From positions 1 to 8,714 of the forward strand of contig SSGY01000085.1 in NCBI GenBank assembly GCA_008017145.1: a stretch of 8,714 nt of DNA, read 5' to 3'. The translations under genes and the position numbers were made by a program. Position 1 is the stretch's first letter. Every line of letters starts with the position of its first letter. This document shows positions 1 through 7,300 of the stretch, one piece after another. Below the pieces are notes generated by a model that saw nothing but the letters and a program-made list of their open reading frames with translations, ran no database searches and was not told where the DNA came from. Origin of the DNA: Neisseriales bacterium. GTDB lineage: Bacteria > Pseudomonadota > Gammaproteobacteria > Burkholderiales > UBA11063.

Positions 1-93
1 CCAACTGGTAATGGATTCAACGCCCCATCTGATTTTAGTTTTAGCGCCAGCCATAAACTCGCTTACATAAGTAATGCCAATAGCGTTTCAGTT
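1..93 (+). repeat. Left copy of a perfect inverted repeat (at least 93 bp)
   Basis: Bases 1-93 are the exact reverse complement of 278-370 (position i pairs with 371-i). The match stops at 94 against 277. On the left it runs to the window edge, so the true repeat may be longer. It lies inside the coding region of the left gene and encodes PTGNGFNAPS to NANSVSV. Identity includes every third codon position, which points to recent duplication, gene conversion or inversion rather than selection on protein alone. Confidence 0.97.
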
Positions 94-192
94 TGCCAAG
101 TAAATCAACAAAATGGAACTTTATCCAACTGTAACAATTATAATGGAAACTTTAACCATTCAACCGGAATCAGAGTTAACGCTAGTATTTAA
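1..192 (+). CDS. 3' end of a secreted Cys-rich beta-propeller-like repeat protein (5' part outside window)
   Basis: Frame 1 is open from the first base to a TAA at 190-192 and gives the last 63 residues of a protein whose start lies to the left. The fragment holds the end of one blade (PTGNGFNAPS), then a full blade unit AYISNANSVSVCQV...LSNC with Cys32 and Cys44 in a Cys-X11-Cys spacing, and ends in a short strand STGIRVNASI. The facing minus-strand gene (248-1228) has the same blade pattern, and residues 1-31 here are identical in protein and DNA to its residues 287-317. In circular repeat proteins the last strand commonly packs against the N-terminal strand, so this tail looks like the normal closing end (inference). 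The function is unknown; an extracellular or periplasmic binding or scaffold role is possible but not shown. Reality of the frame is well supported by the paralogue. Confidence 0.8.
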   Translation, partial: PTGNGFNAPSDFSFSASHKLAYISNANSVSVCQVNQQNGTLSNCNNYNGNFNHSTGIRVNASI

Positions 193-247
193 TTTAGATA
201 TAATTCTACAACATTCTGTGCAATCATTAACTCTTCATTAGTTGGTA

Positions 248-1228
248 TCACATAGACATCAATTTTTGAATTTGGTGAACTGAAACGCTATTGGCATTAC
301 TTATGTAAGCGAGTTTATGGCTGGCGCTAAAACTAAAATCAGATGGGGCGTTGAATCCATTACCAGTTGGTGTGCAATTTTCAAAAAGACCATTGCTGGT
401 ACTGATTGTACACAAACTAACGCTGTTTGCAACCTGATTTGTGATATAGGCAAATTGTCCGCTAGCGTCAGCTGTAACAGATTGTGGTGAGTCCAGAGAA
501 TTGCCTGTGGTTTGGCAATTGACCAGTGTGCCTGCTTTATGATGCAAAGTACAGATGCTAATTGAGTCACTGTTGCTATTGGCTATATATACAACCGAAT
601 TGCTGCCAAAATTGATATCAGTAGGCGCACTCAAATCGTCAAGTATTTGCTGACAATTACTTAGACTTCCATCACCGGAATTGAGCACACAACGACTGAC
701 AGAGTTGCTGTTTTGATTAGTGATATATGCAAAAGAATTTTGTTGGTCAAGAATAATTCCTGATGGATTACTAAATCCAGATCCTGTCAATTGACAATTT
801 TCAAAAGCGCCGGTTTGGGGATTAATAGTACACAATGAAATACTATTTGAGCCGCCATTAGCTATGTAAGCAATATTTTGTGAAAGAACTAGATTTATTC
901 CATTCGGTGCTACAAAACCACTACCAGTAGTTTCACAATTTCCCAATGCTCCACTATTTTGTAAAACTTGGCACTGTGATACGGTTGTACTATCCGAATT
1001 AGAAATATAGACATAACCAGCAATATTTGAAGCATTAGTCGTAACCGATGAAGAGTTTTGCTTGCTTTTGACTGTCGGAGTTGTTCCATCTTGCATGTTA
1101 AACATATTGGAGCTAGCATCTGGTTTATTCTCTTGTGGTACATTTGATGTGCTTGTGGAATTATTAGTCAAGTAATAAGCTCCAAGAACAACCACAGCCA
1201 ATGTTATGGGAATTAAATATTTTTTCAT
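248..1228 (-). CDS. Exported six-blade repeat (beta-propeller-like) protein with Cys-X11-Cys blades and a shortened C-terminus
   Basis: This gene encodes 326 residues of unknown function. The start is placed at 1228 because MKKYLIPITLAVVVLGAYYL is a typical Sec signal or N-terminal anchor; an in-frame ATG at 1273 would put 15 residues before it, and neither start has a clear Shine-Dalgarno. There is no lipobox Cys. Residues 21-68 are a Ser/Thr/Asn-rich linker. From about 69, units of about 47 residues repeat with the pattern (A)YI(A/T/S)N.NSNSVS.C, then G.L.NC, then TG.GF..P.. . Cys pairs lie at 86/98, 133/145, 180/192, 226/238 and 273/285, always with 11 residues between, which suggests one disulfide per blade (inference). 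The sixth unit has His318 where Cys is expected and stops at residue 326, lacking the closing strand seen in the facing paralogue at 1-192. The layout resembles YVTN/NHL-type propellers; ligand and role are unknown. Confidence 0.8.
   Translation of the reverse strand: MKKYLIPITLAVVVLGAYYLTNNSTSTSNVPQENKPDASSNMFNMQDGTTPTVKSKQNSSSVTTNASNIAGYVYISNSDSTTVSQCQVLQNSGALGNCETTGSGFVAPNGINLVLSQNIAYIANGGSNSISLCTINPQTGAFENCQLTGSGFSNPSGIILDQQNSFAYITNQNSNSVSRCVLNSGDGSLSNCQQILDDLSAPTDINFGSNSVVYIANSNSDSISICTLHHKAGTLVNCQTTGNSLDSPQSVTADASGQFAYITNQVANSVSLCTISTSNGLFENCTPTGNGFNAPSDFSFSASHKLAYISNANSVSVHQIQKLMSM
278..370 (-). repeat. Right copy of the perfect inverted repeat
   Basis: This is the exact reverse complement of 1-93 and lies within the 3' end of the minus-strand propeller gene (residues 287-317). 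The 184-bp spacer 94-277 holds the two different gene tails and both stop codons. Past the repeat the two tails still share a CAA codon but otherwise diverge: VCQVNQQNG on the plus gene and VHQIQKLMSM on the minus gene. Confidence 0.97.
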
Positions 1229-1261
1229 TGCTAATAATACTTTTCGATTACTGAATACTAT

Positions 1262-1293
1262 ATTGTAACGCATTAAATTTGATTGAATATCAA
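1262..1293 (-). promoter_or_regulatory. Weak candidate promoter for the minus-strand propeller gene
   Basis: On the minus strand TACAAT (1262-1267; 5 of 6 matches to the sigma-70 -10 box) lies 34 bases upstream of the ATG at 1228. The nearest -35-like hexamer, TTGATA (1288-1293), is 20 bases away, which is longer than the usual 16-18. If real, the transcript would begin downstream of the ATG at 1273 and so favour the 1228 start. The region is very AT-rich, so chance matches are likely. Confidence 0.25.
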
Positions 1294-1339
1294 ATTCATA
1301 TCCTAATTAAATTTAAAAGAGGCAGAACTTGTGTAGTGA

Positions 1340-1538
1340 TATACTTACAGTGTTTGATTCTCTAGAGTGAAGGATTGATAAAAAAGACGACGCAGCGTAG
1401 TTAGAACTACATAAGAAGTCTTTTTTGAAATTCGACAAAGTCCAAGATTCAAAGACGAGGAGAATATAATTTATGTGGCGAAAAAGCACTTGTTGATAGA
1501 TGAAAACAAAAAAACAAGCTTAAAACTATACTTACAGT
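1340..1538. repeat. 12-bp direct repeat bracketing a hairpin-bearing segment
   Basis: TATACTTACAGT occurs at 1340-1351 and again at 1527-1538 in the same orientation. The first copy continues directly into GTTT; the second has TATAGT inserted before GTTT, so the underlying similarity may be 16 bp. The 175 bp between the copies hold the 1380-1426 hairpin. The arrangement resembles a target duplication around a small insertion, but no terminal inverted repeats of the insert are evident, so this reading is tentative. Confidence 0.45.
1380..1426. terminator. Two-part hairpin with A/T tracts, terminator-like
   Basis: AAAAAAGAC (1380-1388) pairs with GTCTTTTTT (1418-1426). Inside lies a second perfect stem, GTAGTT (1397-1402) with AACTAC (1405-1410), around a 2-base gap. 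The outer T/A runs give it the look of a bidirectional intrinsic terminator. It is oddly placed, because both flanking genes read away from it, so it may be left over from a lost gene or belong to a small mobile element. Confidence 0.4.
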
Positions 1539-1636
1539 TATAGTGTTTAACACTCAATGCAAAAATGGGAATCAGATTTTCAGAAATGGGAAACCGTTAC
1601 TGGTGATCATTTGCTATTATATTGATCTGCCAGAGT

Positions 1637-1665
1637 TTGAGCTTTTTTAATCATAGGCAAATATT
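1637..1665 (+). promoter_or_regulatory. Candidate sigma-70 promoter of the lipoprotein gene
   Basis: TTGAGC (1637-1642, 4 of 6 matches to the -35 consensus) is followed after 17 bases by AATATT (1660-1665, 4 of 6 matches to -10). Transcription would start near 1673, giving a leader of about 70 bases before the ATG at 1741. That leader would carry the perfect palindrome TGAGCGCTCA at 1679-1688. Spacing is ideal but the hexamers are only fair. Confidence 0.35.
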
Positions 1666-1727
1666 TAAGTGTAAAAAATGAGCGCTCAGGTATTCTCAAG
1701 TATTTATATGAAAAAACTAACCAAGAA

Positions 1728-1733
1728 AAGGGA
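1728..1733 (+). promoter_or_regulatory. Ribosome binding site fixing the lipoprotein start at 1741
   Basis: AAGGGA ends 7 bases before ATG 1741. The in-frame ATGs at 1678 and 1708 lack such a site and would put charged residues before the signal peptide, so 1741 is preferred. Confidence 0.7.
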
Positions 1734-1740
1734 ATCTGCC

Positions 1741-3102
1741 ATGGAAAATATTATAAAATTAATTACTGCCATGACACTGACTGCAGCGGTAGTCGCATGT
1801 AATTCAGGCGGCAGTGGCAGCAGTAATTCGCCTGCTGCTACTTTGACGATAACTTCTGTTACTGCACCTACTGGTTCAGCACCAGCACAAAATTTAGGTG
1901 CGGGTATGGGAACTGGTTCTGTGTTTGTTAATACTACAACAGGAAATCCATTATATCTACTTGGGAATGCGACAGGTTCGGTATTTGCTCCGTTAACTGC
2001 AGATTTAAGCATGACTACTGGTACAAGTATTATTGGTGCATGGCTTACTTCCGCTAATATCTTGTTTGGTCCAGCACCAGCCCCTAGTGATGTTGCAGTT
2101 TATTTTACTGCTAATTTAACGCTACCTTTAAGCACTACGAGTAATACTGCAACCTGGGAATCAGCGACACTAACTAATGTTAATCGCACCATCTGCTTTG
2201 GTAATCCGCAAGCTGGAGCTAATGGTTGTGCTGGTAGCAACGCGCCTACCGGGGCAAGACTGGTTACCAGTAATAGTGGTAATACTCAATTTATGTTTGT
2301 TGGTTATGGTCAGCCTGGTGTTTCTGGTGCAGAATCGATTGGATATAATATGCTCTCAAATAATTCAGGGTTAGGCACGCCAGTTGAGTCAGAGGCATAT
2401 GTTTCATTGGCTTCTTGTGTCGCTAGTGGTAGTGGTAGTCGTGATGTTGTCGGTCAGGGGGCAACAACAGTTTCAGCGATTGCCACCTCAAGTTTCCATA
2501 ATAATCCATTGTTTCTTGCTGGAACTAACTCCGGTGATGTCTGTGTCGGTATAATCCCTGCAAACGCGGAAGCTAACGCATTTACCACTGCTTCCATTGT
2601 TAATTTGACTGCAATAGTTAAAGCTGCCGGTGCAAGCTATACTTTTGAATCATCACCAGTAACCACAAATTCATATCAAGCTACAGGCGGGTACAACACT
2701 CTGGGTGCAGTCAATGCAATTGCCGCAACTCCTCAAGGTAGCAATAATACTAATACGATAGTTGCTTGGACTCAGGGTAGCAGTGCCGTTTATGAAGCAA
2801 CTCTAACAAGTAGTGCTAGTGGATCATATGGGTTCGCCAATCTAACTGATAGTACTAAATTTACTAATGTTCCATCTAATGTATCTGTGATTTATGTTGA
2901 TTACAGCAATAATATCTATGTAGGCACCTTTAGTAATCAGGTCTATGTATTACCAAATGGTTCAACTACATGGCTAAATATCGCGATTCCTAATCCTTTG
3001 ACTGGTTCACAAATTTATAATTTCTCTGCTGGGTACAATGGAAATGTTTATGCATATACTGCGAATGGCAGTGCTTCGGCAGTTTATTTATTAAGTTTCT
3101 AA
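1741..3102 (+). CDS. Putative outer-membrane lipoprotein, Ser/Thr/Gly/Asn-rich, function unknown
   Basis: This gene encodes 453 residues from the ATG with a good ribosome binding site. The N-terminus MENIIKLITAMTLTAAVVAC is a lipoprotein signal peptide with lipobox VVAC; Cys20 would be lipidated. The +2 residue is Asn, not Asp, so by the Lol rule the outer membrane is the expected site (inference). A flexible SGGSGSSNS linker follows. The body is rich in Ser, Thr, Gly and Asn with alternating hydrophobic strands, which implies an all-beta fold. Four more Cys lie at 152, 163, 226 and 268 and could form two disulfides. The last 60 residues contain strand motifs such as NNIYVGTFSNQVYVLPNG and GNVYAYTANG, similar to propeller blades. 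I do not recognise a named family. The gene stands alone: divergent from the propeller gene at 248-1228 across a 512-bp gap and convergent with argD, with a terminator right after its stop. Confidence 0.85.
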   Translation: MENIIKLITAMTLTAAVVACNSGGSGSSNSPAATLTITSVTAPTGSAPAQNLGAGMGTGSVFVNTTTGNPLYLLGNATGSVFAPLTADLSMTTGTSIIGAWLTSANILFGPAPAPSDVAVYFTANLTLPLSTTSNTATWESATLTNVNRTICFGNPQAGANGCAGSNAPTGARLVTSNSGNTQFMFVGYGQPGVSGAESIGYNMLSNNSGLGTPVESEAYVSLASCVASGSGSRDVVGQGATTVSAIATSSFHNNPLFLAGTNSGDVCVGIIPANAEANAFTTASIVNLTAIVKAAGASYTFESSPVTTNSYQATGGYNTLGAVNAIAATPQGSNNTNTIVAWTQGSSAVYEATLTSSASGSYGFANLTDSTKFTNVPSNVSVIYVDYSNNIYVGTFSNQVYVLPNGSTTWLNIAIPNPLTGSQIYNFSAGYNGNVYAYTANGSASAVYLLSF

Positions 3103-3123
3103 TCTAGTGTTTTGCTAATAAAA

Positions 3124-3154
3124 AAACAACGCATGACTTATATCTGCGTTGTTT
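3124..3154. terminator. Bidirectional intrinsic terminator between the lipoprotein gene and argD
   Basis: AAACAACGCA (3124-3133) and TGCGTTGTTT (3145-3154) form a perfect 10-bp stem with an 11-base loop. On the plus strand it runs into TTTCTTTCT, and on the minus strand into a T run made by the A tract at 3120-3126. It lies 21 bases after the lipoprotein stop and 18 bases after the argD stop, so it can end both convergent transcripts. Confidence 0.85.
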
Positions 3155-3172
3155 CTTTCTAATTTAACTGAC

Positions 3173-4381
3173 TTATTCTGCACTAAACTTGTGTAATGTA
3201 GTCTTAAAACGATTCATACCAAGCATAATATCCTCTTCTGGGATTATCAGTGATGGGGTAAAGCGAATTACATTGGGTGATGCATTTAGTAACGCAACGC
3301 CATGTGTAAAACCCAGATTCATGATTTCACGTGCTCGCCCGTGGTATTGTGGTTTAAGCGCTGCGCCGATTAATAATCCTTGTCCGCGAATCTCATCAAA
3401 TAAATTCAGCTTCTGATTTAGTAAGTTCAGTTGCTCCCGAAAAAGCTGTTCGCGCTGGGTTACACCCGTTAAAACCTCAGATGTATTGATAATATTAAAT
3501 ACGCTTAACGCAACGGCACACGCTAGTGGATTACCGCCAAAAGTTGTACCATGCGAGCCAATAGCAAAACCTGAGCTAAATTGCTCTTTTACTAAAATTG
3601 CACCAATTGGAAAGCCGCCACCCAGAGCTTTGGCGATACTAATCAGATCTGCTTGGATTGGATAATGCTGATAGGCAAAGAGTTTACCTGTTCGTCCGAT
3701 TCCAGTTTGAACTTCATCAAACATTAAAATTGCCTGATGCTTATCACACAGCTCACGAAGCTTGAGCAGAAACTCTGTTGATGCTTGGATAATTCCACCT
3801 TCCGCCTGAATTACTTCAACAATCACTACTGCGGTATTCTCATCAATTAACTCTTCAGCACTAGTTGAATCATTAAATTCACCATGAACTATTCCTGTGG
3901 GTAACGGTGCAAAATCGGCACTATACTTGCTTTGCCCGCCAGTCGATACCGCAAAGAGTGTCCGTCCATGAAAACTATTTTTAAATGACACGATTTTATG
4001 TTTATGTGCACCAAAATTAACCAAGCCGTAACGTCTGGCAAGCTTAAGCCCCGCTTCAACTGCTTCAGTTCCGCTATTACAGATAAATACTTTATCAAAG
4101 TCGCTGGCATTTACCAACGCTTTACCAAGTTCTACAGCGGGCTGATTAACCATGATATTGCTGACATGCCACAGTTTTTGGGCTTGTGTAGTTAAAGCTT
4201 CAATCATTTTTGGGTGAGCATGACCGAGGGCATTCACTGCAATCCCACCTGCAAAATCGATAATTTCTTTATCATTGGCATCATAAAGACGTGAGCCAAC
4301 TCCACGCACTGGCACGAAGTCAACCTGACCATAAATATCAAGGAAATAATCCGGGTATTCTTGACGTAAATTTGAACTCAT
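3173..4381 (-). CDS. argD: Acetylornithine aminotransferase (class III PLP-dependent)
   Basis: This gene encodes 402 residues, the usual ArgD length. The enzyme transfers an amino group from glutamate to N-acetylglutamate semialdehyde to make N-acetylornithine in arginine synthesis, in the cytoplasm; many ArgD enzymes also act on succinyl-diaminopimelate for lysine. Visible family motifs are IDFAGGIAVNALGHAHP (41-57), NSGTEA (102-107) and FHGR (137-140) at the cofactor site, FDEVQTGIGRTG (221-232) with Asp222 expected to contact the pyridine nitrogen, and AKALGGGFPIGA (250-261) with Lys251 as the Schiff-base lysine. GSHGTTFGGNPLAC and IRGQGLLIGA also fit. Overall it reads like E. coli ArgD/AstC; the biosynthetic role is favoured over AstC catabolism by the operon with carAB. 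One oddity is EVIQAEGG (189-196) where the family usually has EPIQGEGG. The start is supported by GGAG 7 bases upstream, inside the carB end; the carB stop is 4 bases before the ATG, so translation is probably coupled. Confidence 0.95.
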   Translation of the reverse strand: MSSNLRQEYPDYFLDIYGQVDFVPVRGVGSRLYDANDKEIIDFAGGIAVNALGHAHPKMIEALTTQAQKLWHVSNIMVNQPAVELGKALVNASDFDKVFICNSGTEAVEAGLKLARRYGLVNFGAHKHKIVSFKNSFHGRTLFAVSTGGQSKYSADFAPLPTGIVHGEFNDSTSAEELIDENTAVVIVEVIQAEGGIIQASTEFLLKLRELCDKHQAILMFDEVQTGIGRTGKLFAYQHYPIQADLISIAKALGGGFPIGAILVKEQFSSGFAIGSHGTTFGGNPLACAVALSVFNIINTSEVLTGVTQREQLFREQLNLLNQKLNLFDEIRGQGLLIGAALKPQYHGRAREIMNLGFTHGVALLNASPNVIRFTPSLIIPEEDIMLGMNRFKTTLHKFSAE

Positions 4382-4385
4382 GGTG

Positions 4386-7300
4386 TTACTCCAAAATTAG
4401 ACATTGTAAAATTAAATTAGCCAATTGCAAATTAGTTATCAAGGGGATATGATAATCAATTGCTTGACGACGGATAGTAAATTGTTCCTGATCTTGGTGT
4501 GAATCATAAACATTCTCAGGGATATTAATAACTAAATCAAATTGTTGCTGTTTGATTGCGCTAGGTATGTCGGCTACTGAATGTGTAAAATTCTTAGCCT
4601 TAGCATTTAGTTCGTTACAGGTTGAATTATCCGCACTGATTAGCCAACCTTGCTTATGTAGTTCAGTCAGTGATGGTGCTAACTTTTGCAGTGCGCTTTG
4701 AGGTGCACCGATTAGTAAACGTTTGCCATTTATCGTTTGTCCAGCTGCTTGCCATGAGCGATAAAAGGTAGTTAGTAAATCTGTACCAATGCAAGCAACT
4801 TCACCAGTTGATGACATTTCAACCTGTGCAACCGGATCACAACCTTTGAAACGGTTATAGGAAAATACCGGGGTTTTCACGCCAAGATGGTTGAGTTGTG
4901 GCGGCGCTATTGGTTCTACTGCTTGCGGATTCAGAAATACTCTAGTGATTAATTCAATTAAATTGTAGCCGCTAACTTTGGAGATGAAAGGAAATGAACG
5001 CGAAGCCCGCACATTACATTCAATAACTTTGAGCTGCTTGTCTTTAAGCAGTAATTGCATATTGAATGGTCCGTGAATATTTAGCGCTGCAACAATTTTG
5101 CTAGCAATAGTATTGATTTTTTTAATTACCTCTGGCGCTAAATTTTGTGCGGGGTAAACTAAAGTTGCATCACCTGAGTGAACACCTGCATTTTCGATAT
5201 GTTCGGCAATTGCGCTAAAAACAATTGCTCCATTTGCTGCTACGCCGTCAACTTCGATTTCTGCAGCATCGCTAATAAATTGGCAGACTACTACCGAATT
5301 AGCTGGCGAGACTTTTAGTGCGGTGGCTAAATATTGCTCTAAATCTTCGTGGTTAGTTGCAACTTTCATTGCCGCACCAGATAAAACATAGGACGGACGC
5401 ACGATTACTGGGAAACCTACTTCGGTTACAAAATCAATAATCTGTTGACTAGTGGTGGCGTTAATCCAACGCGGTTGATCAATTTCGGCATCGTGGAGTA
5501 ATTGCGAAAATAATTGCCGATCTTCGGCTTGGTTAATATTTACCGCACTGGTTCCCAGTAACTTATGACCTAATTTACTCAATGGTAGTACCAAATTATT
5601 GGCGGCTTGCCCGCCGACACTTACTACCGTAGCGTGCGGATTTTCAAATTCCAAAATATCAGCCACCCGCTCCAGTGATAATGGTTCAAAATAGAGCCGT
5701 TCGGATTCGTCATAATCAGTTGAGACCGTCTCAGGGTTGGAGTTTATGATAATTACTTTTTGTTGTGCTTTGCGTAATTCACGAGCTAAATTAACCGTGC
5801 ACCAATCAAACTCCACCGATGAACCAATGGCATATGGACCAGAACCCAAGATACAGATATGTTCGGACGATGGAACTAAATCATGATGTGTTCCATGATA
5901 AGTTAGGTACAAGTAATTACTCTGGGCTTGAAATTCACCCGCAACCGTATCAATTTGTTTAACAACTGGCTGCACACCATATTTAAGACGTAATGCGCGG
6001 ATGGCTAATTCATCTAAATCATGAAGCTCCGCAATTGCTTTGTCACTGAGCCCTAATTGTTTGGCGCTCAATAAATTAGCTGCGTTTAGTTCTTGCTTCG
6101 CAAGCTCATTGCTAAAATCTGCAATTTGCTGGATTTGATTGAGAAACCATGGGTCGATATGCGATAGTTGTGTAGCTTGAGTAACACTATTGCCTTGTTT
6201 AAACCATTGGTAGAGTGCAAAAATCCTTCTATCGGTGGCATATTCGAGCTCATCGGCTAAATTAGCAATTTGCTGTGGATAATCCAGCAAACATGAAGCA
6301 CCGATATTAAGCATCTGTACTGCTTTTTGTAATGCTTCTGGAAAACTCCGACCAATTGCCATTACTTCTCCAACGCTTTTCATCTCACTGCCAATTTTAC
6401 GTTCAGCTTCACGGAGTTTATGAGTATCCCACCGCGGAATTTTTACCACAATATAATCCAGTGCGGGTTCAAAAAATGCACTGGTTGCTGCAGTCATATG
6501 ATTGCGAATCTGGTAGAGTTGATAACCCAGACATAATTTAGCTGCAACATAGGCAAGGGGATAACCAGTTGCTTTGGATGCGAGAGCTGAAGAGCGCGAT
6601 AGGCGTGGGTTCATTTCAATTACCCGATAATCACCGTTTATTGGATTTAGAGCAAATTGAATATTACATTCACCAATAATTGCGAAAATCTCGGCAGCCT
6701 GAAGAGCTACGTCGCGTAATTGTTGATGCTCTCGGTCATTTAATGTTTGTGCTGGGGCAACCACTATGCTTTCTCCAGTATGGATTCCCATCGGATCAAG
6801 ATTTTCCATATTGCAAATAGTTAGTGCATTACCCGCCGTATCACGGACGATTTCGTATTCAAACTCCTTCCAACCAGTCAGATATTCTTCAAGTAAAACT
6901 TGCGGAGTAACACTGAGTGCCTGAGTTACTTTAGTGATTAATTCTTCTTCGGAGCTAATTTTACCTGAGCCTAGTCCACCAAGTGAAAATCCTGAACGCA
7001 TCATTAGCGGGTAGCCAATTTCCTGTGCCATCGAAACTGCTTGTTCGCAAGTAGTTGCTAATTTACTGATTGGTGTTTTGATTTGATGTTTTAGGAGGGT
7101 ATCACGAAAAAGTTCACGATCTTCGGTGGCTAAAATAGAGGATATTGATGAACCTAACACCTCGATATTGTATTGTTGCAAAATTTCGCTTTTATGTAAT
7201 TCCAAGCCTAGATTAAGCGCAGTTTGTCCACCAAAACCTAATGCCAGTAGTTCGATTTCTTCTTCAATTAGAATTTGCTCAAGTTCCTTAATTTGCAAAG

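Larger units (their letters stand above)
1294..1636. other. Gene-free stretch between the two divergent exported-protein genes
   Basis: I see no convincing gene here. The stretch contains a two-part hairpin at 1380-1426, a 12-bp direct repeat (1340-1351 and 1527-1538), and a short palindrome ACTATA/TATAGT around the second copy. A plus-strand reading frame at 1557-1625 gives only 22 residues with two QKWE units and has no ribosome binding site. A minus-strand frame through the hairpin is open for about 40 codons but has no convincing start. The structure suggests debris of a small inserted element, not a functional gene. Confidence 0.5.

Noticed and set aside
193..247. Terminator between the two convergent propeller genes
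   Set aside because: Only a 4-bp stem (AACT/AGTT) without a T run is present.
301..1143. Open frames on the minus strand at 301-570 and 910-1143
   Set aside because: They are out-of-frame shadows of the propeller gene, whose repeat and Cys pattern show which frame is real.
1284..1298. TGAAT-ATCAA-ATTCA considered as an ArgR box
   Set aside because: The central gap is 5 rather than 4 bases, and it lies by the propeller gene, far from argD and carA.
1474..1497. Tiny ORF MWRKSTC preceded by GAGGAG, considered as a leader peptide
   Set aside because: It has seven codons, no attenuator-like codon run, no linked downstream gene within reach, and the purine tract can occur by chance.
1557..1625. 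Small plus-strand ORF of 22 residues with two QKWE units
   Set aside because: It has no ribosome binding site, is very short, lies in a gene-free AT-rich area, and has no support beyond the small internal repeat.
1704..2374. Open frames at 1704-2012 (minus) and 2177-2374 (plus)
   Set aside because: Both overlap the lipoprotein gene in another frame or strand and show no family features or ribosome binding sites.
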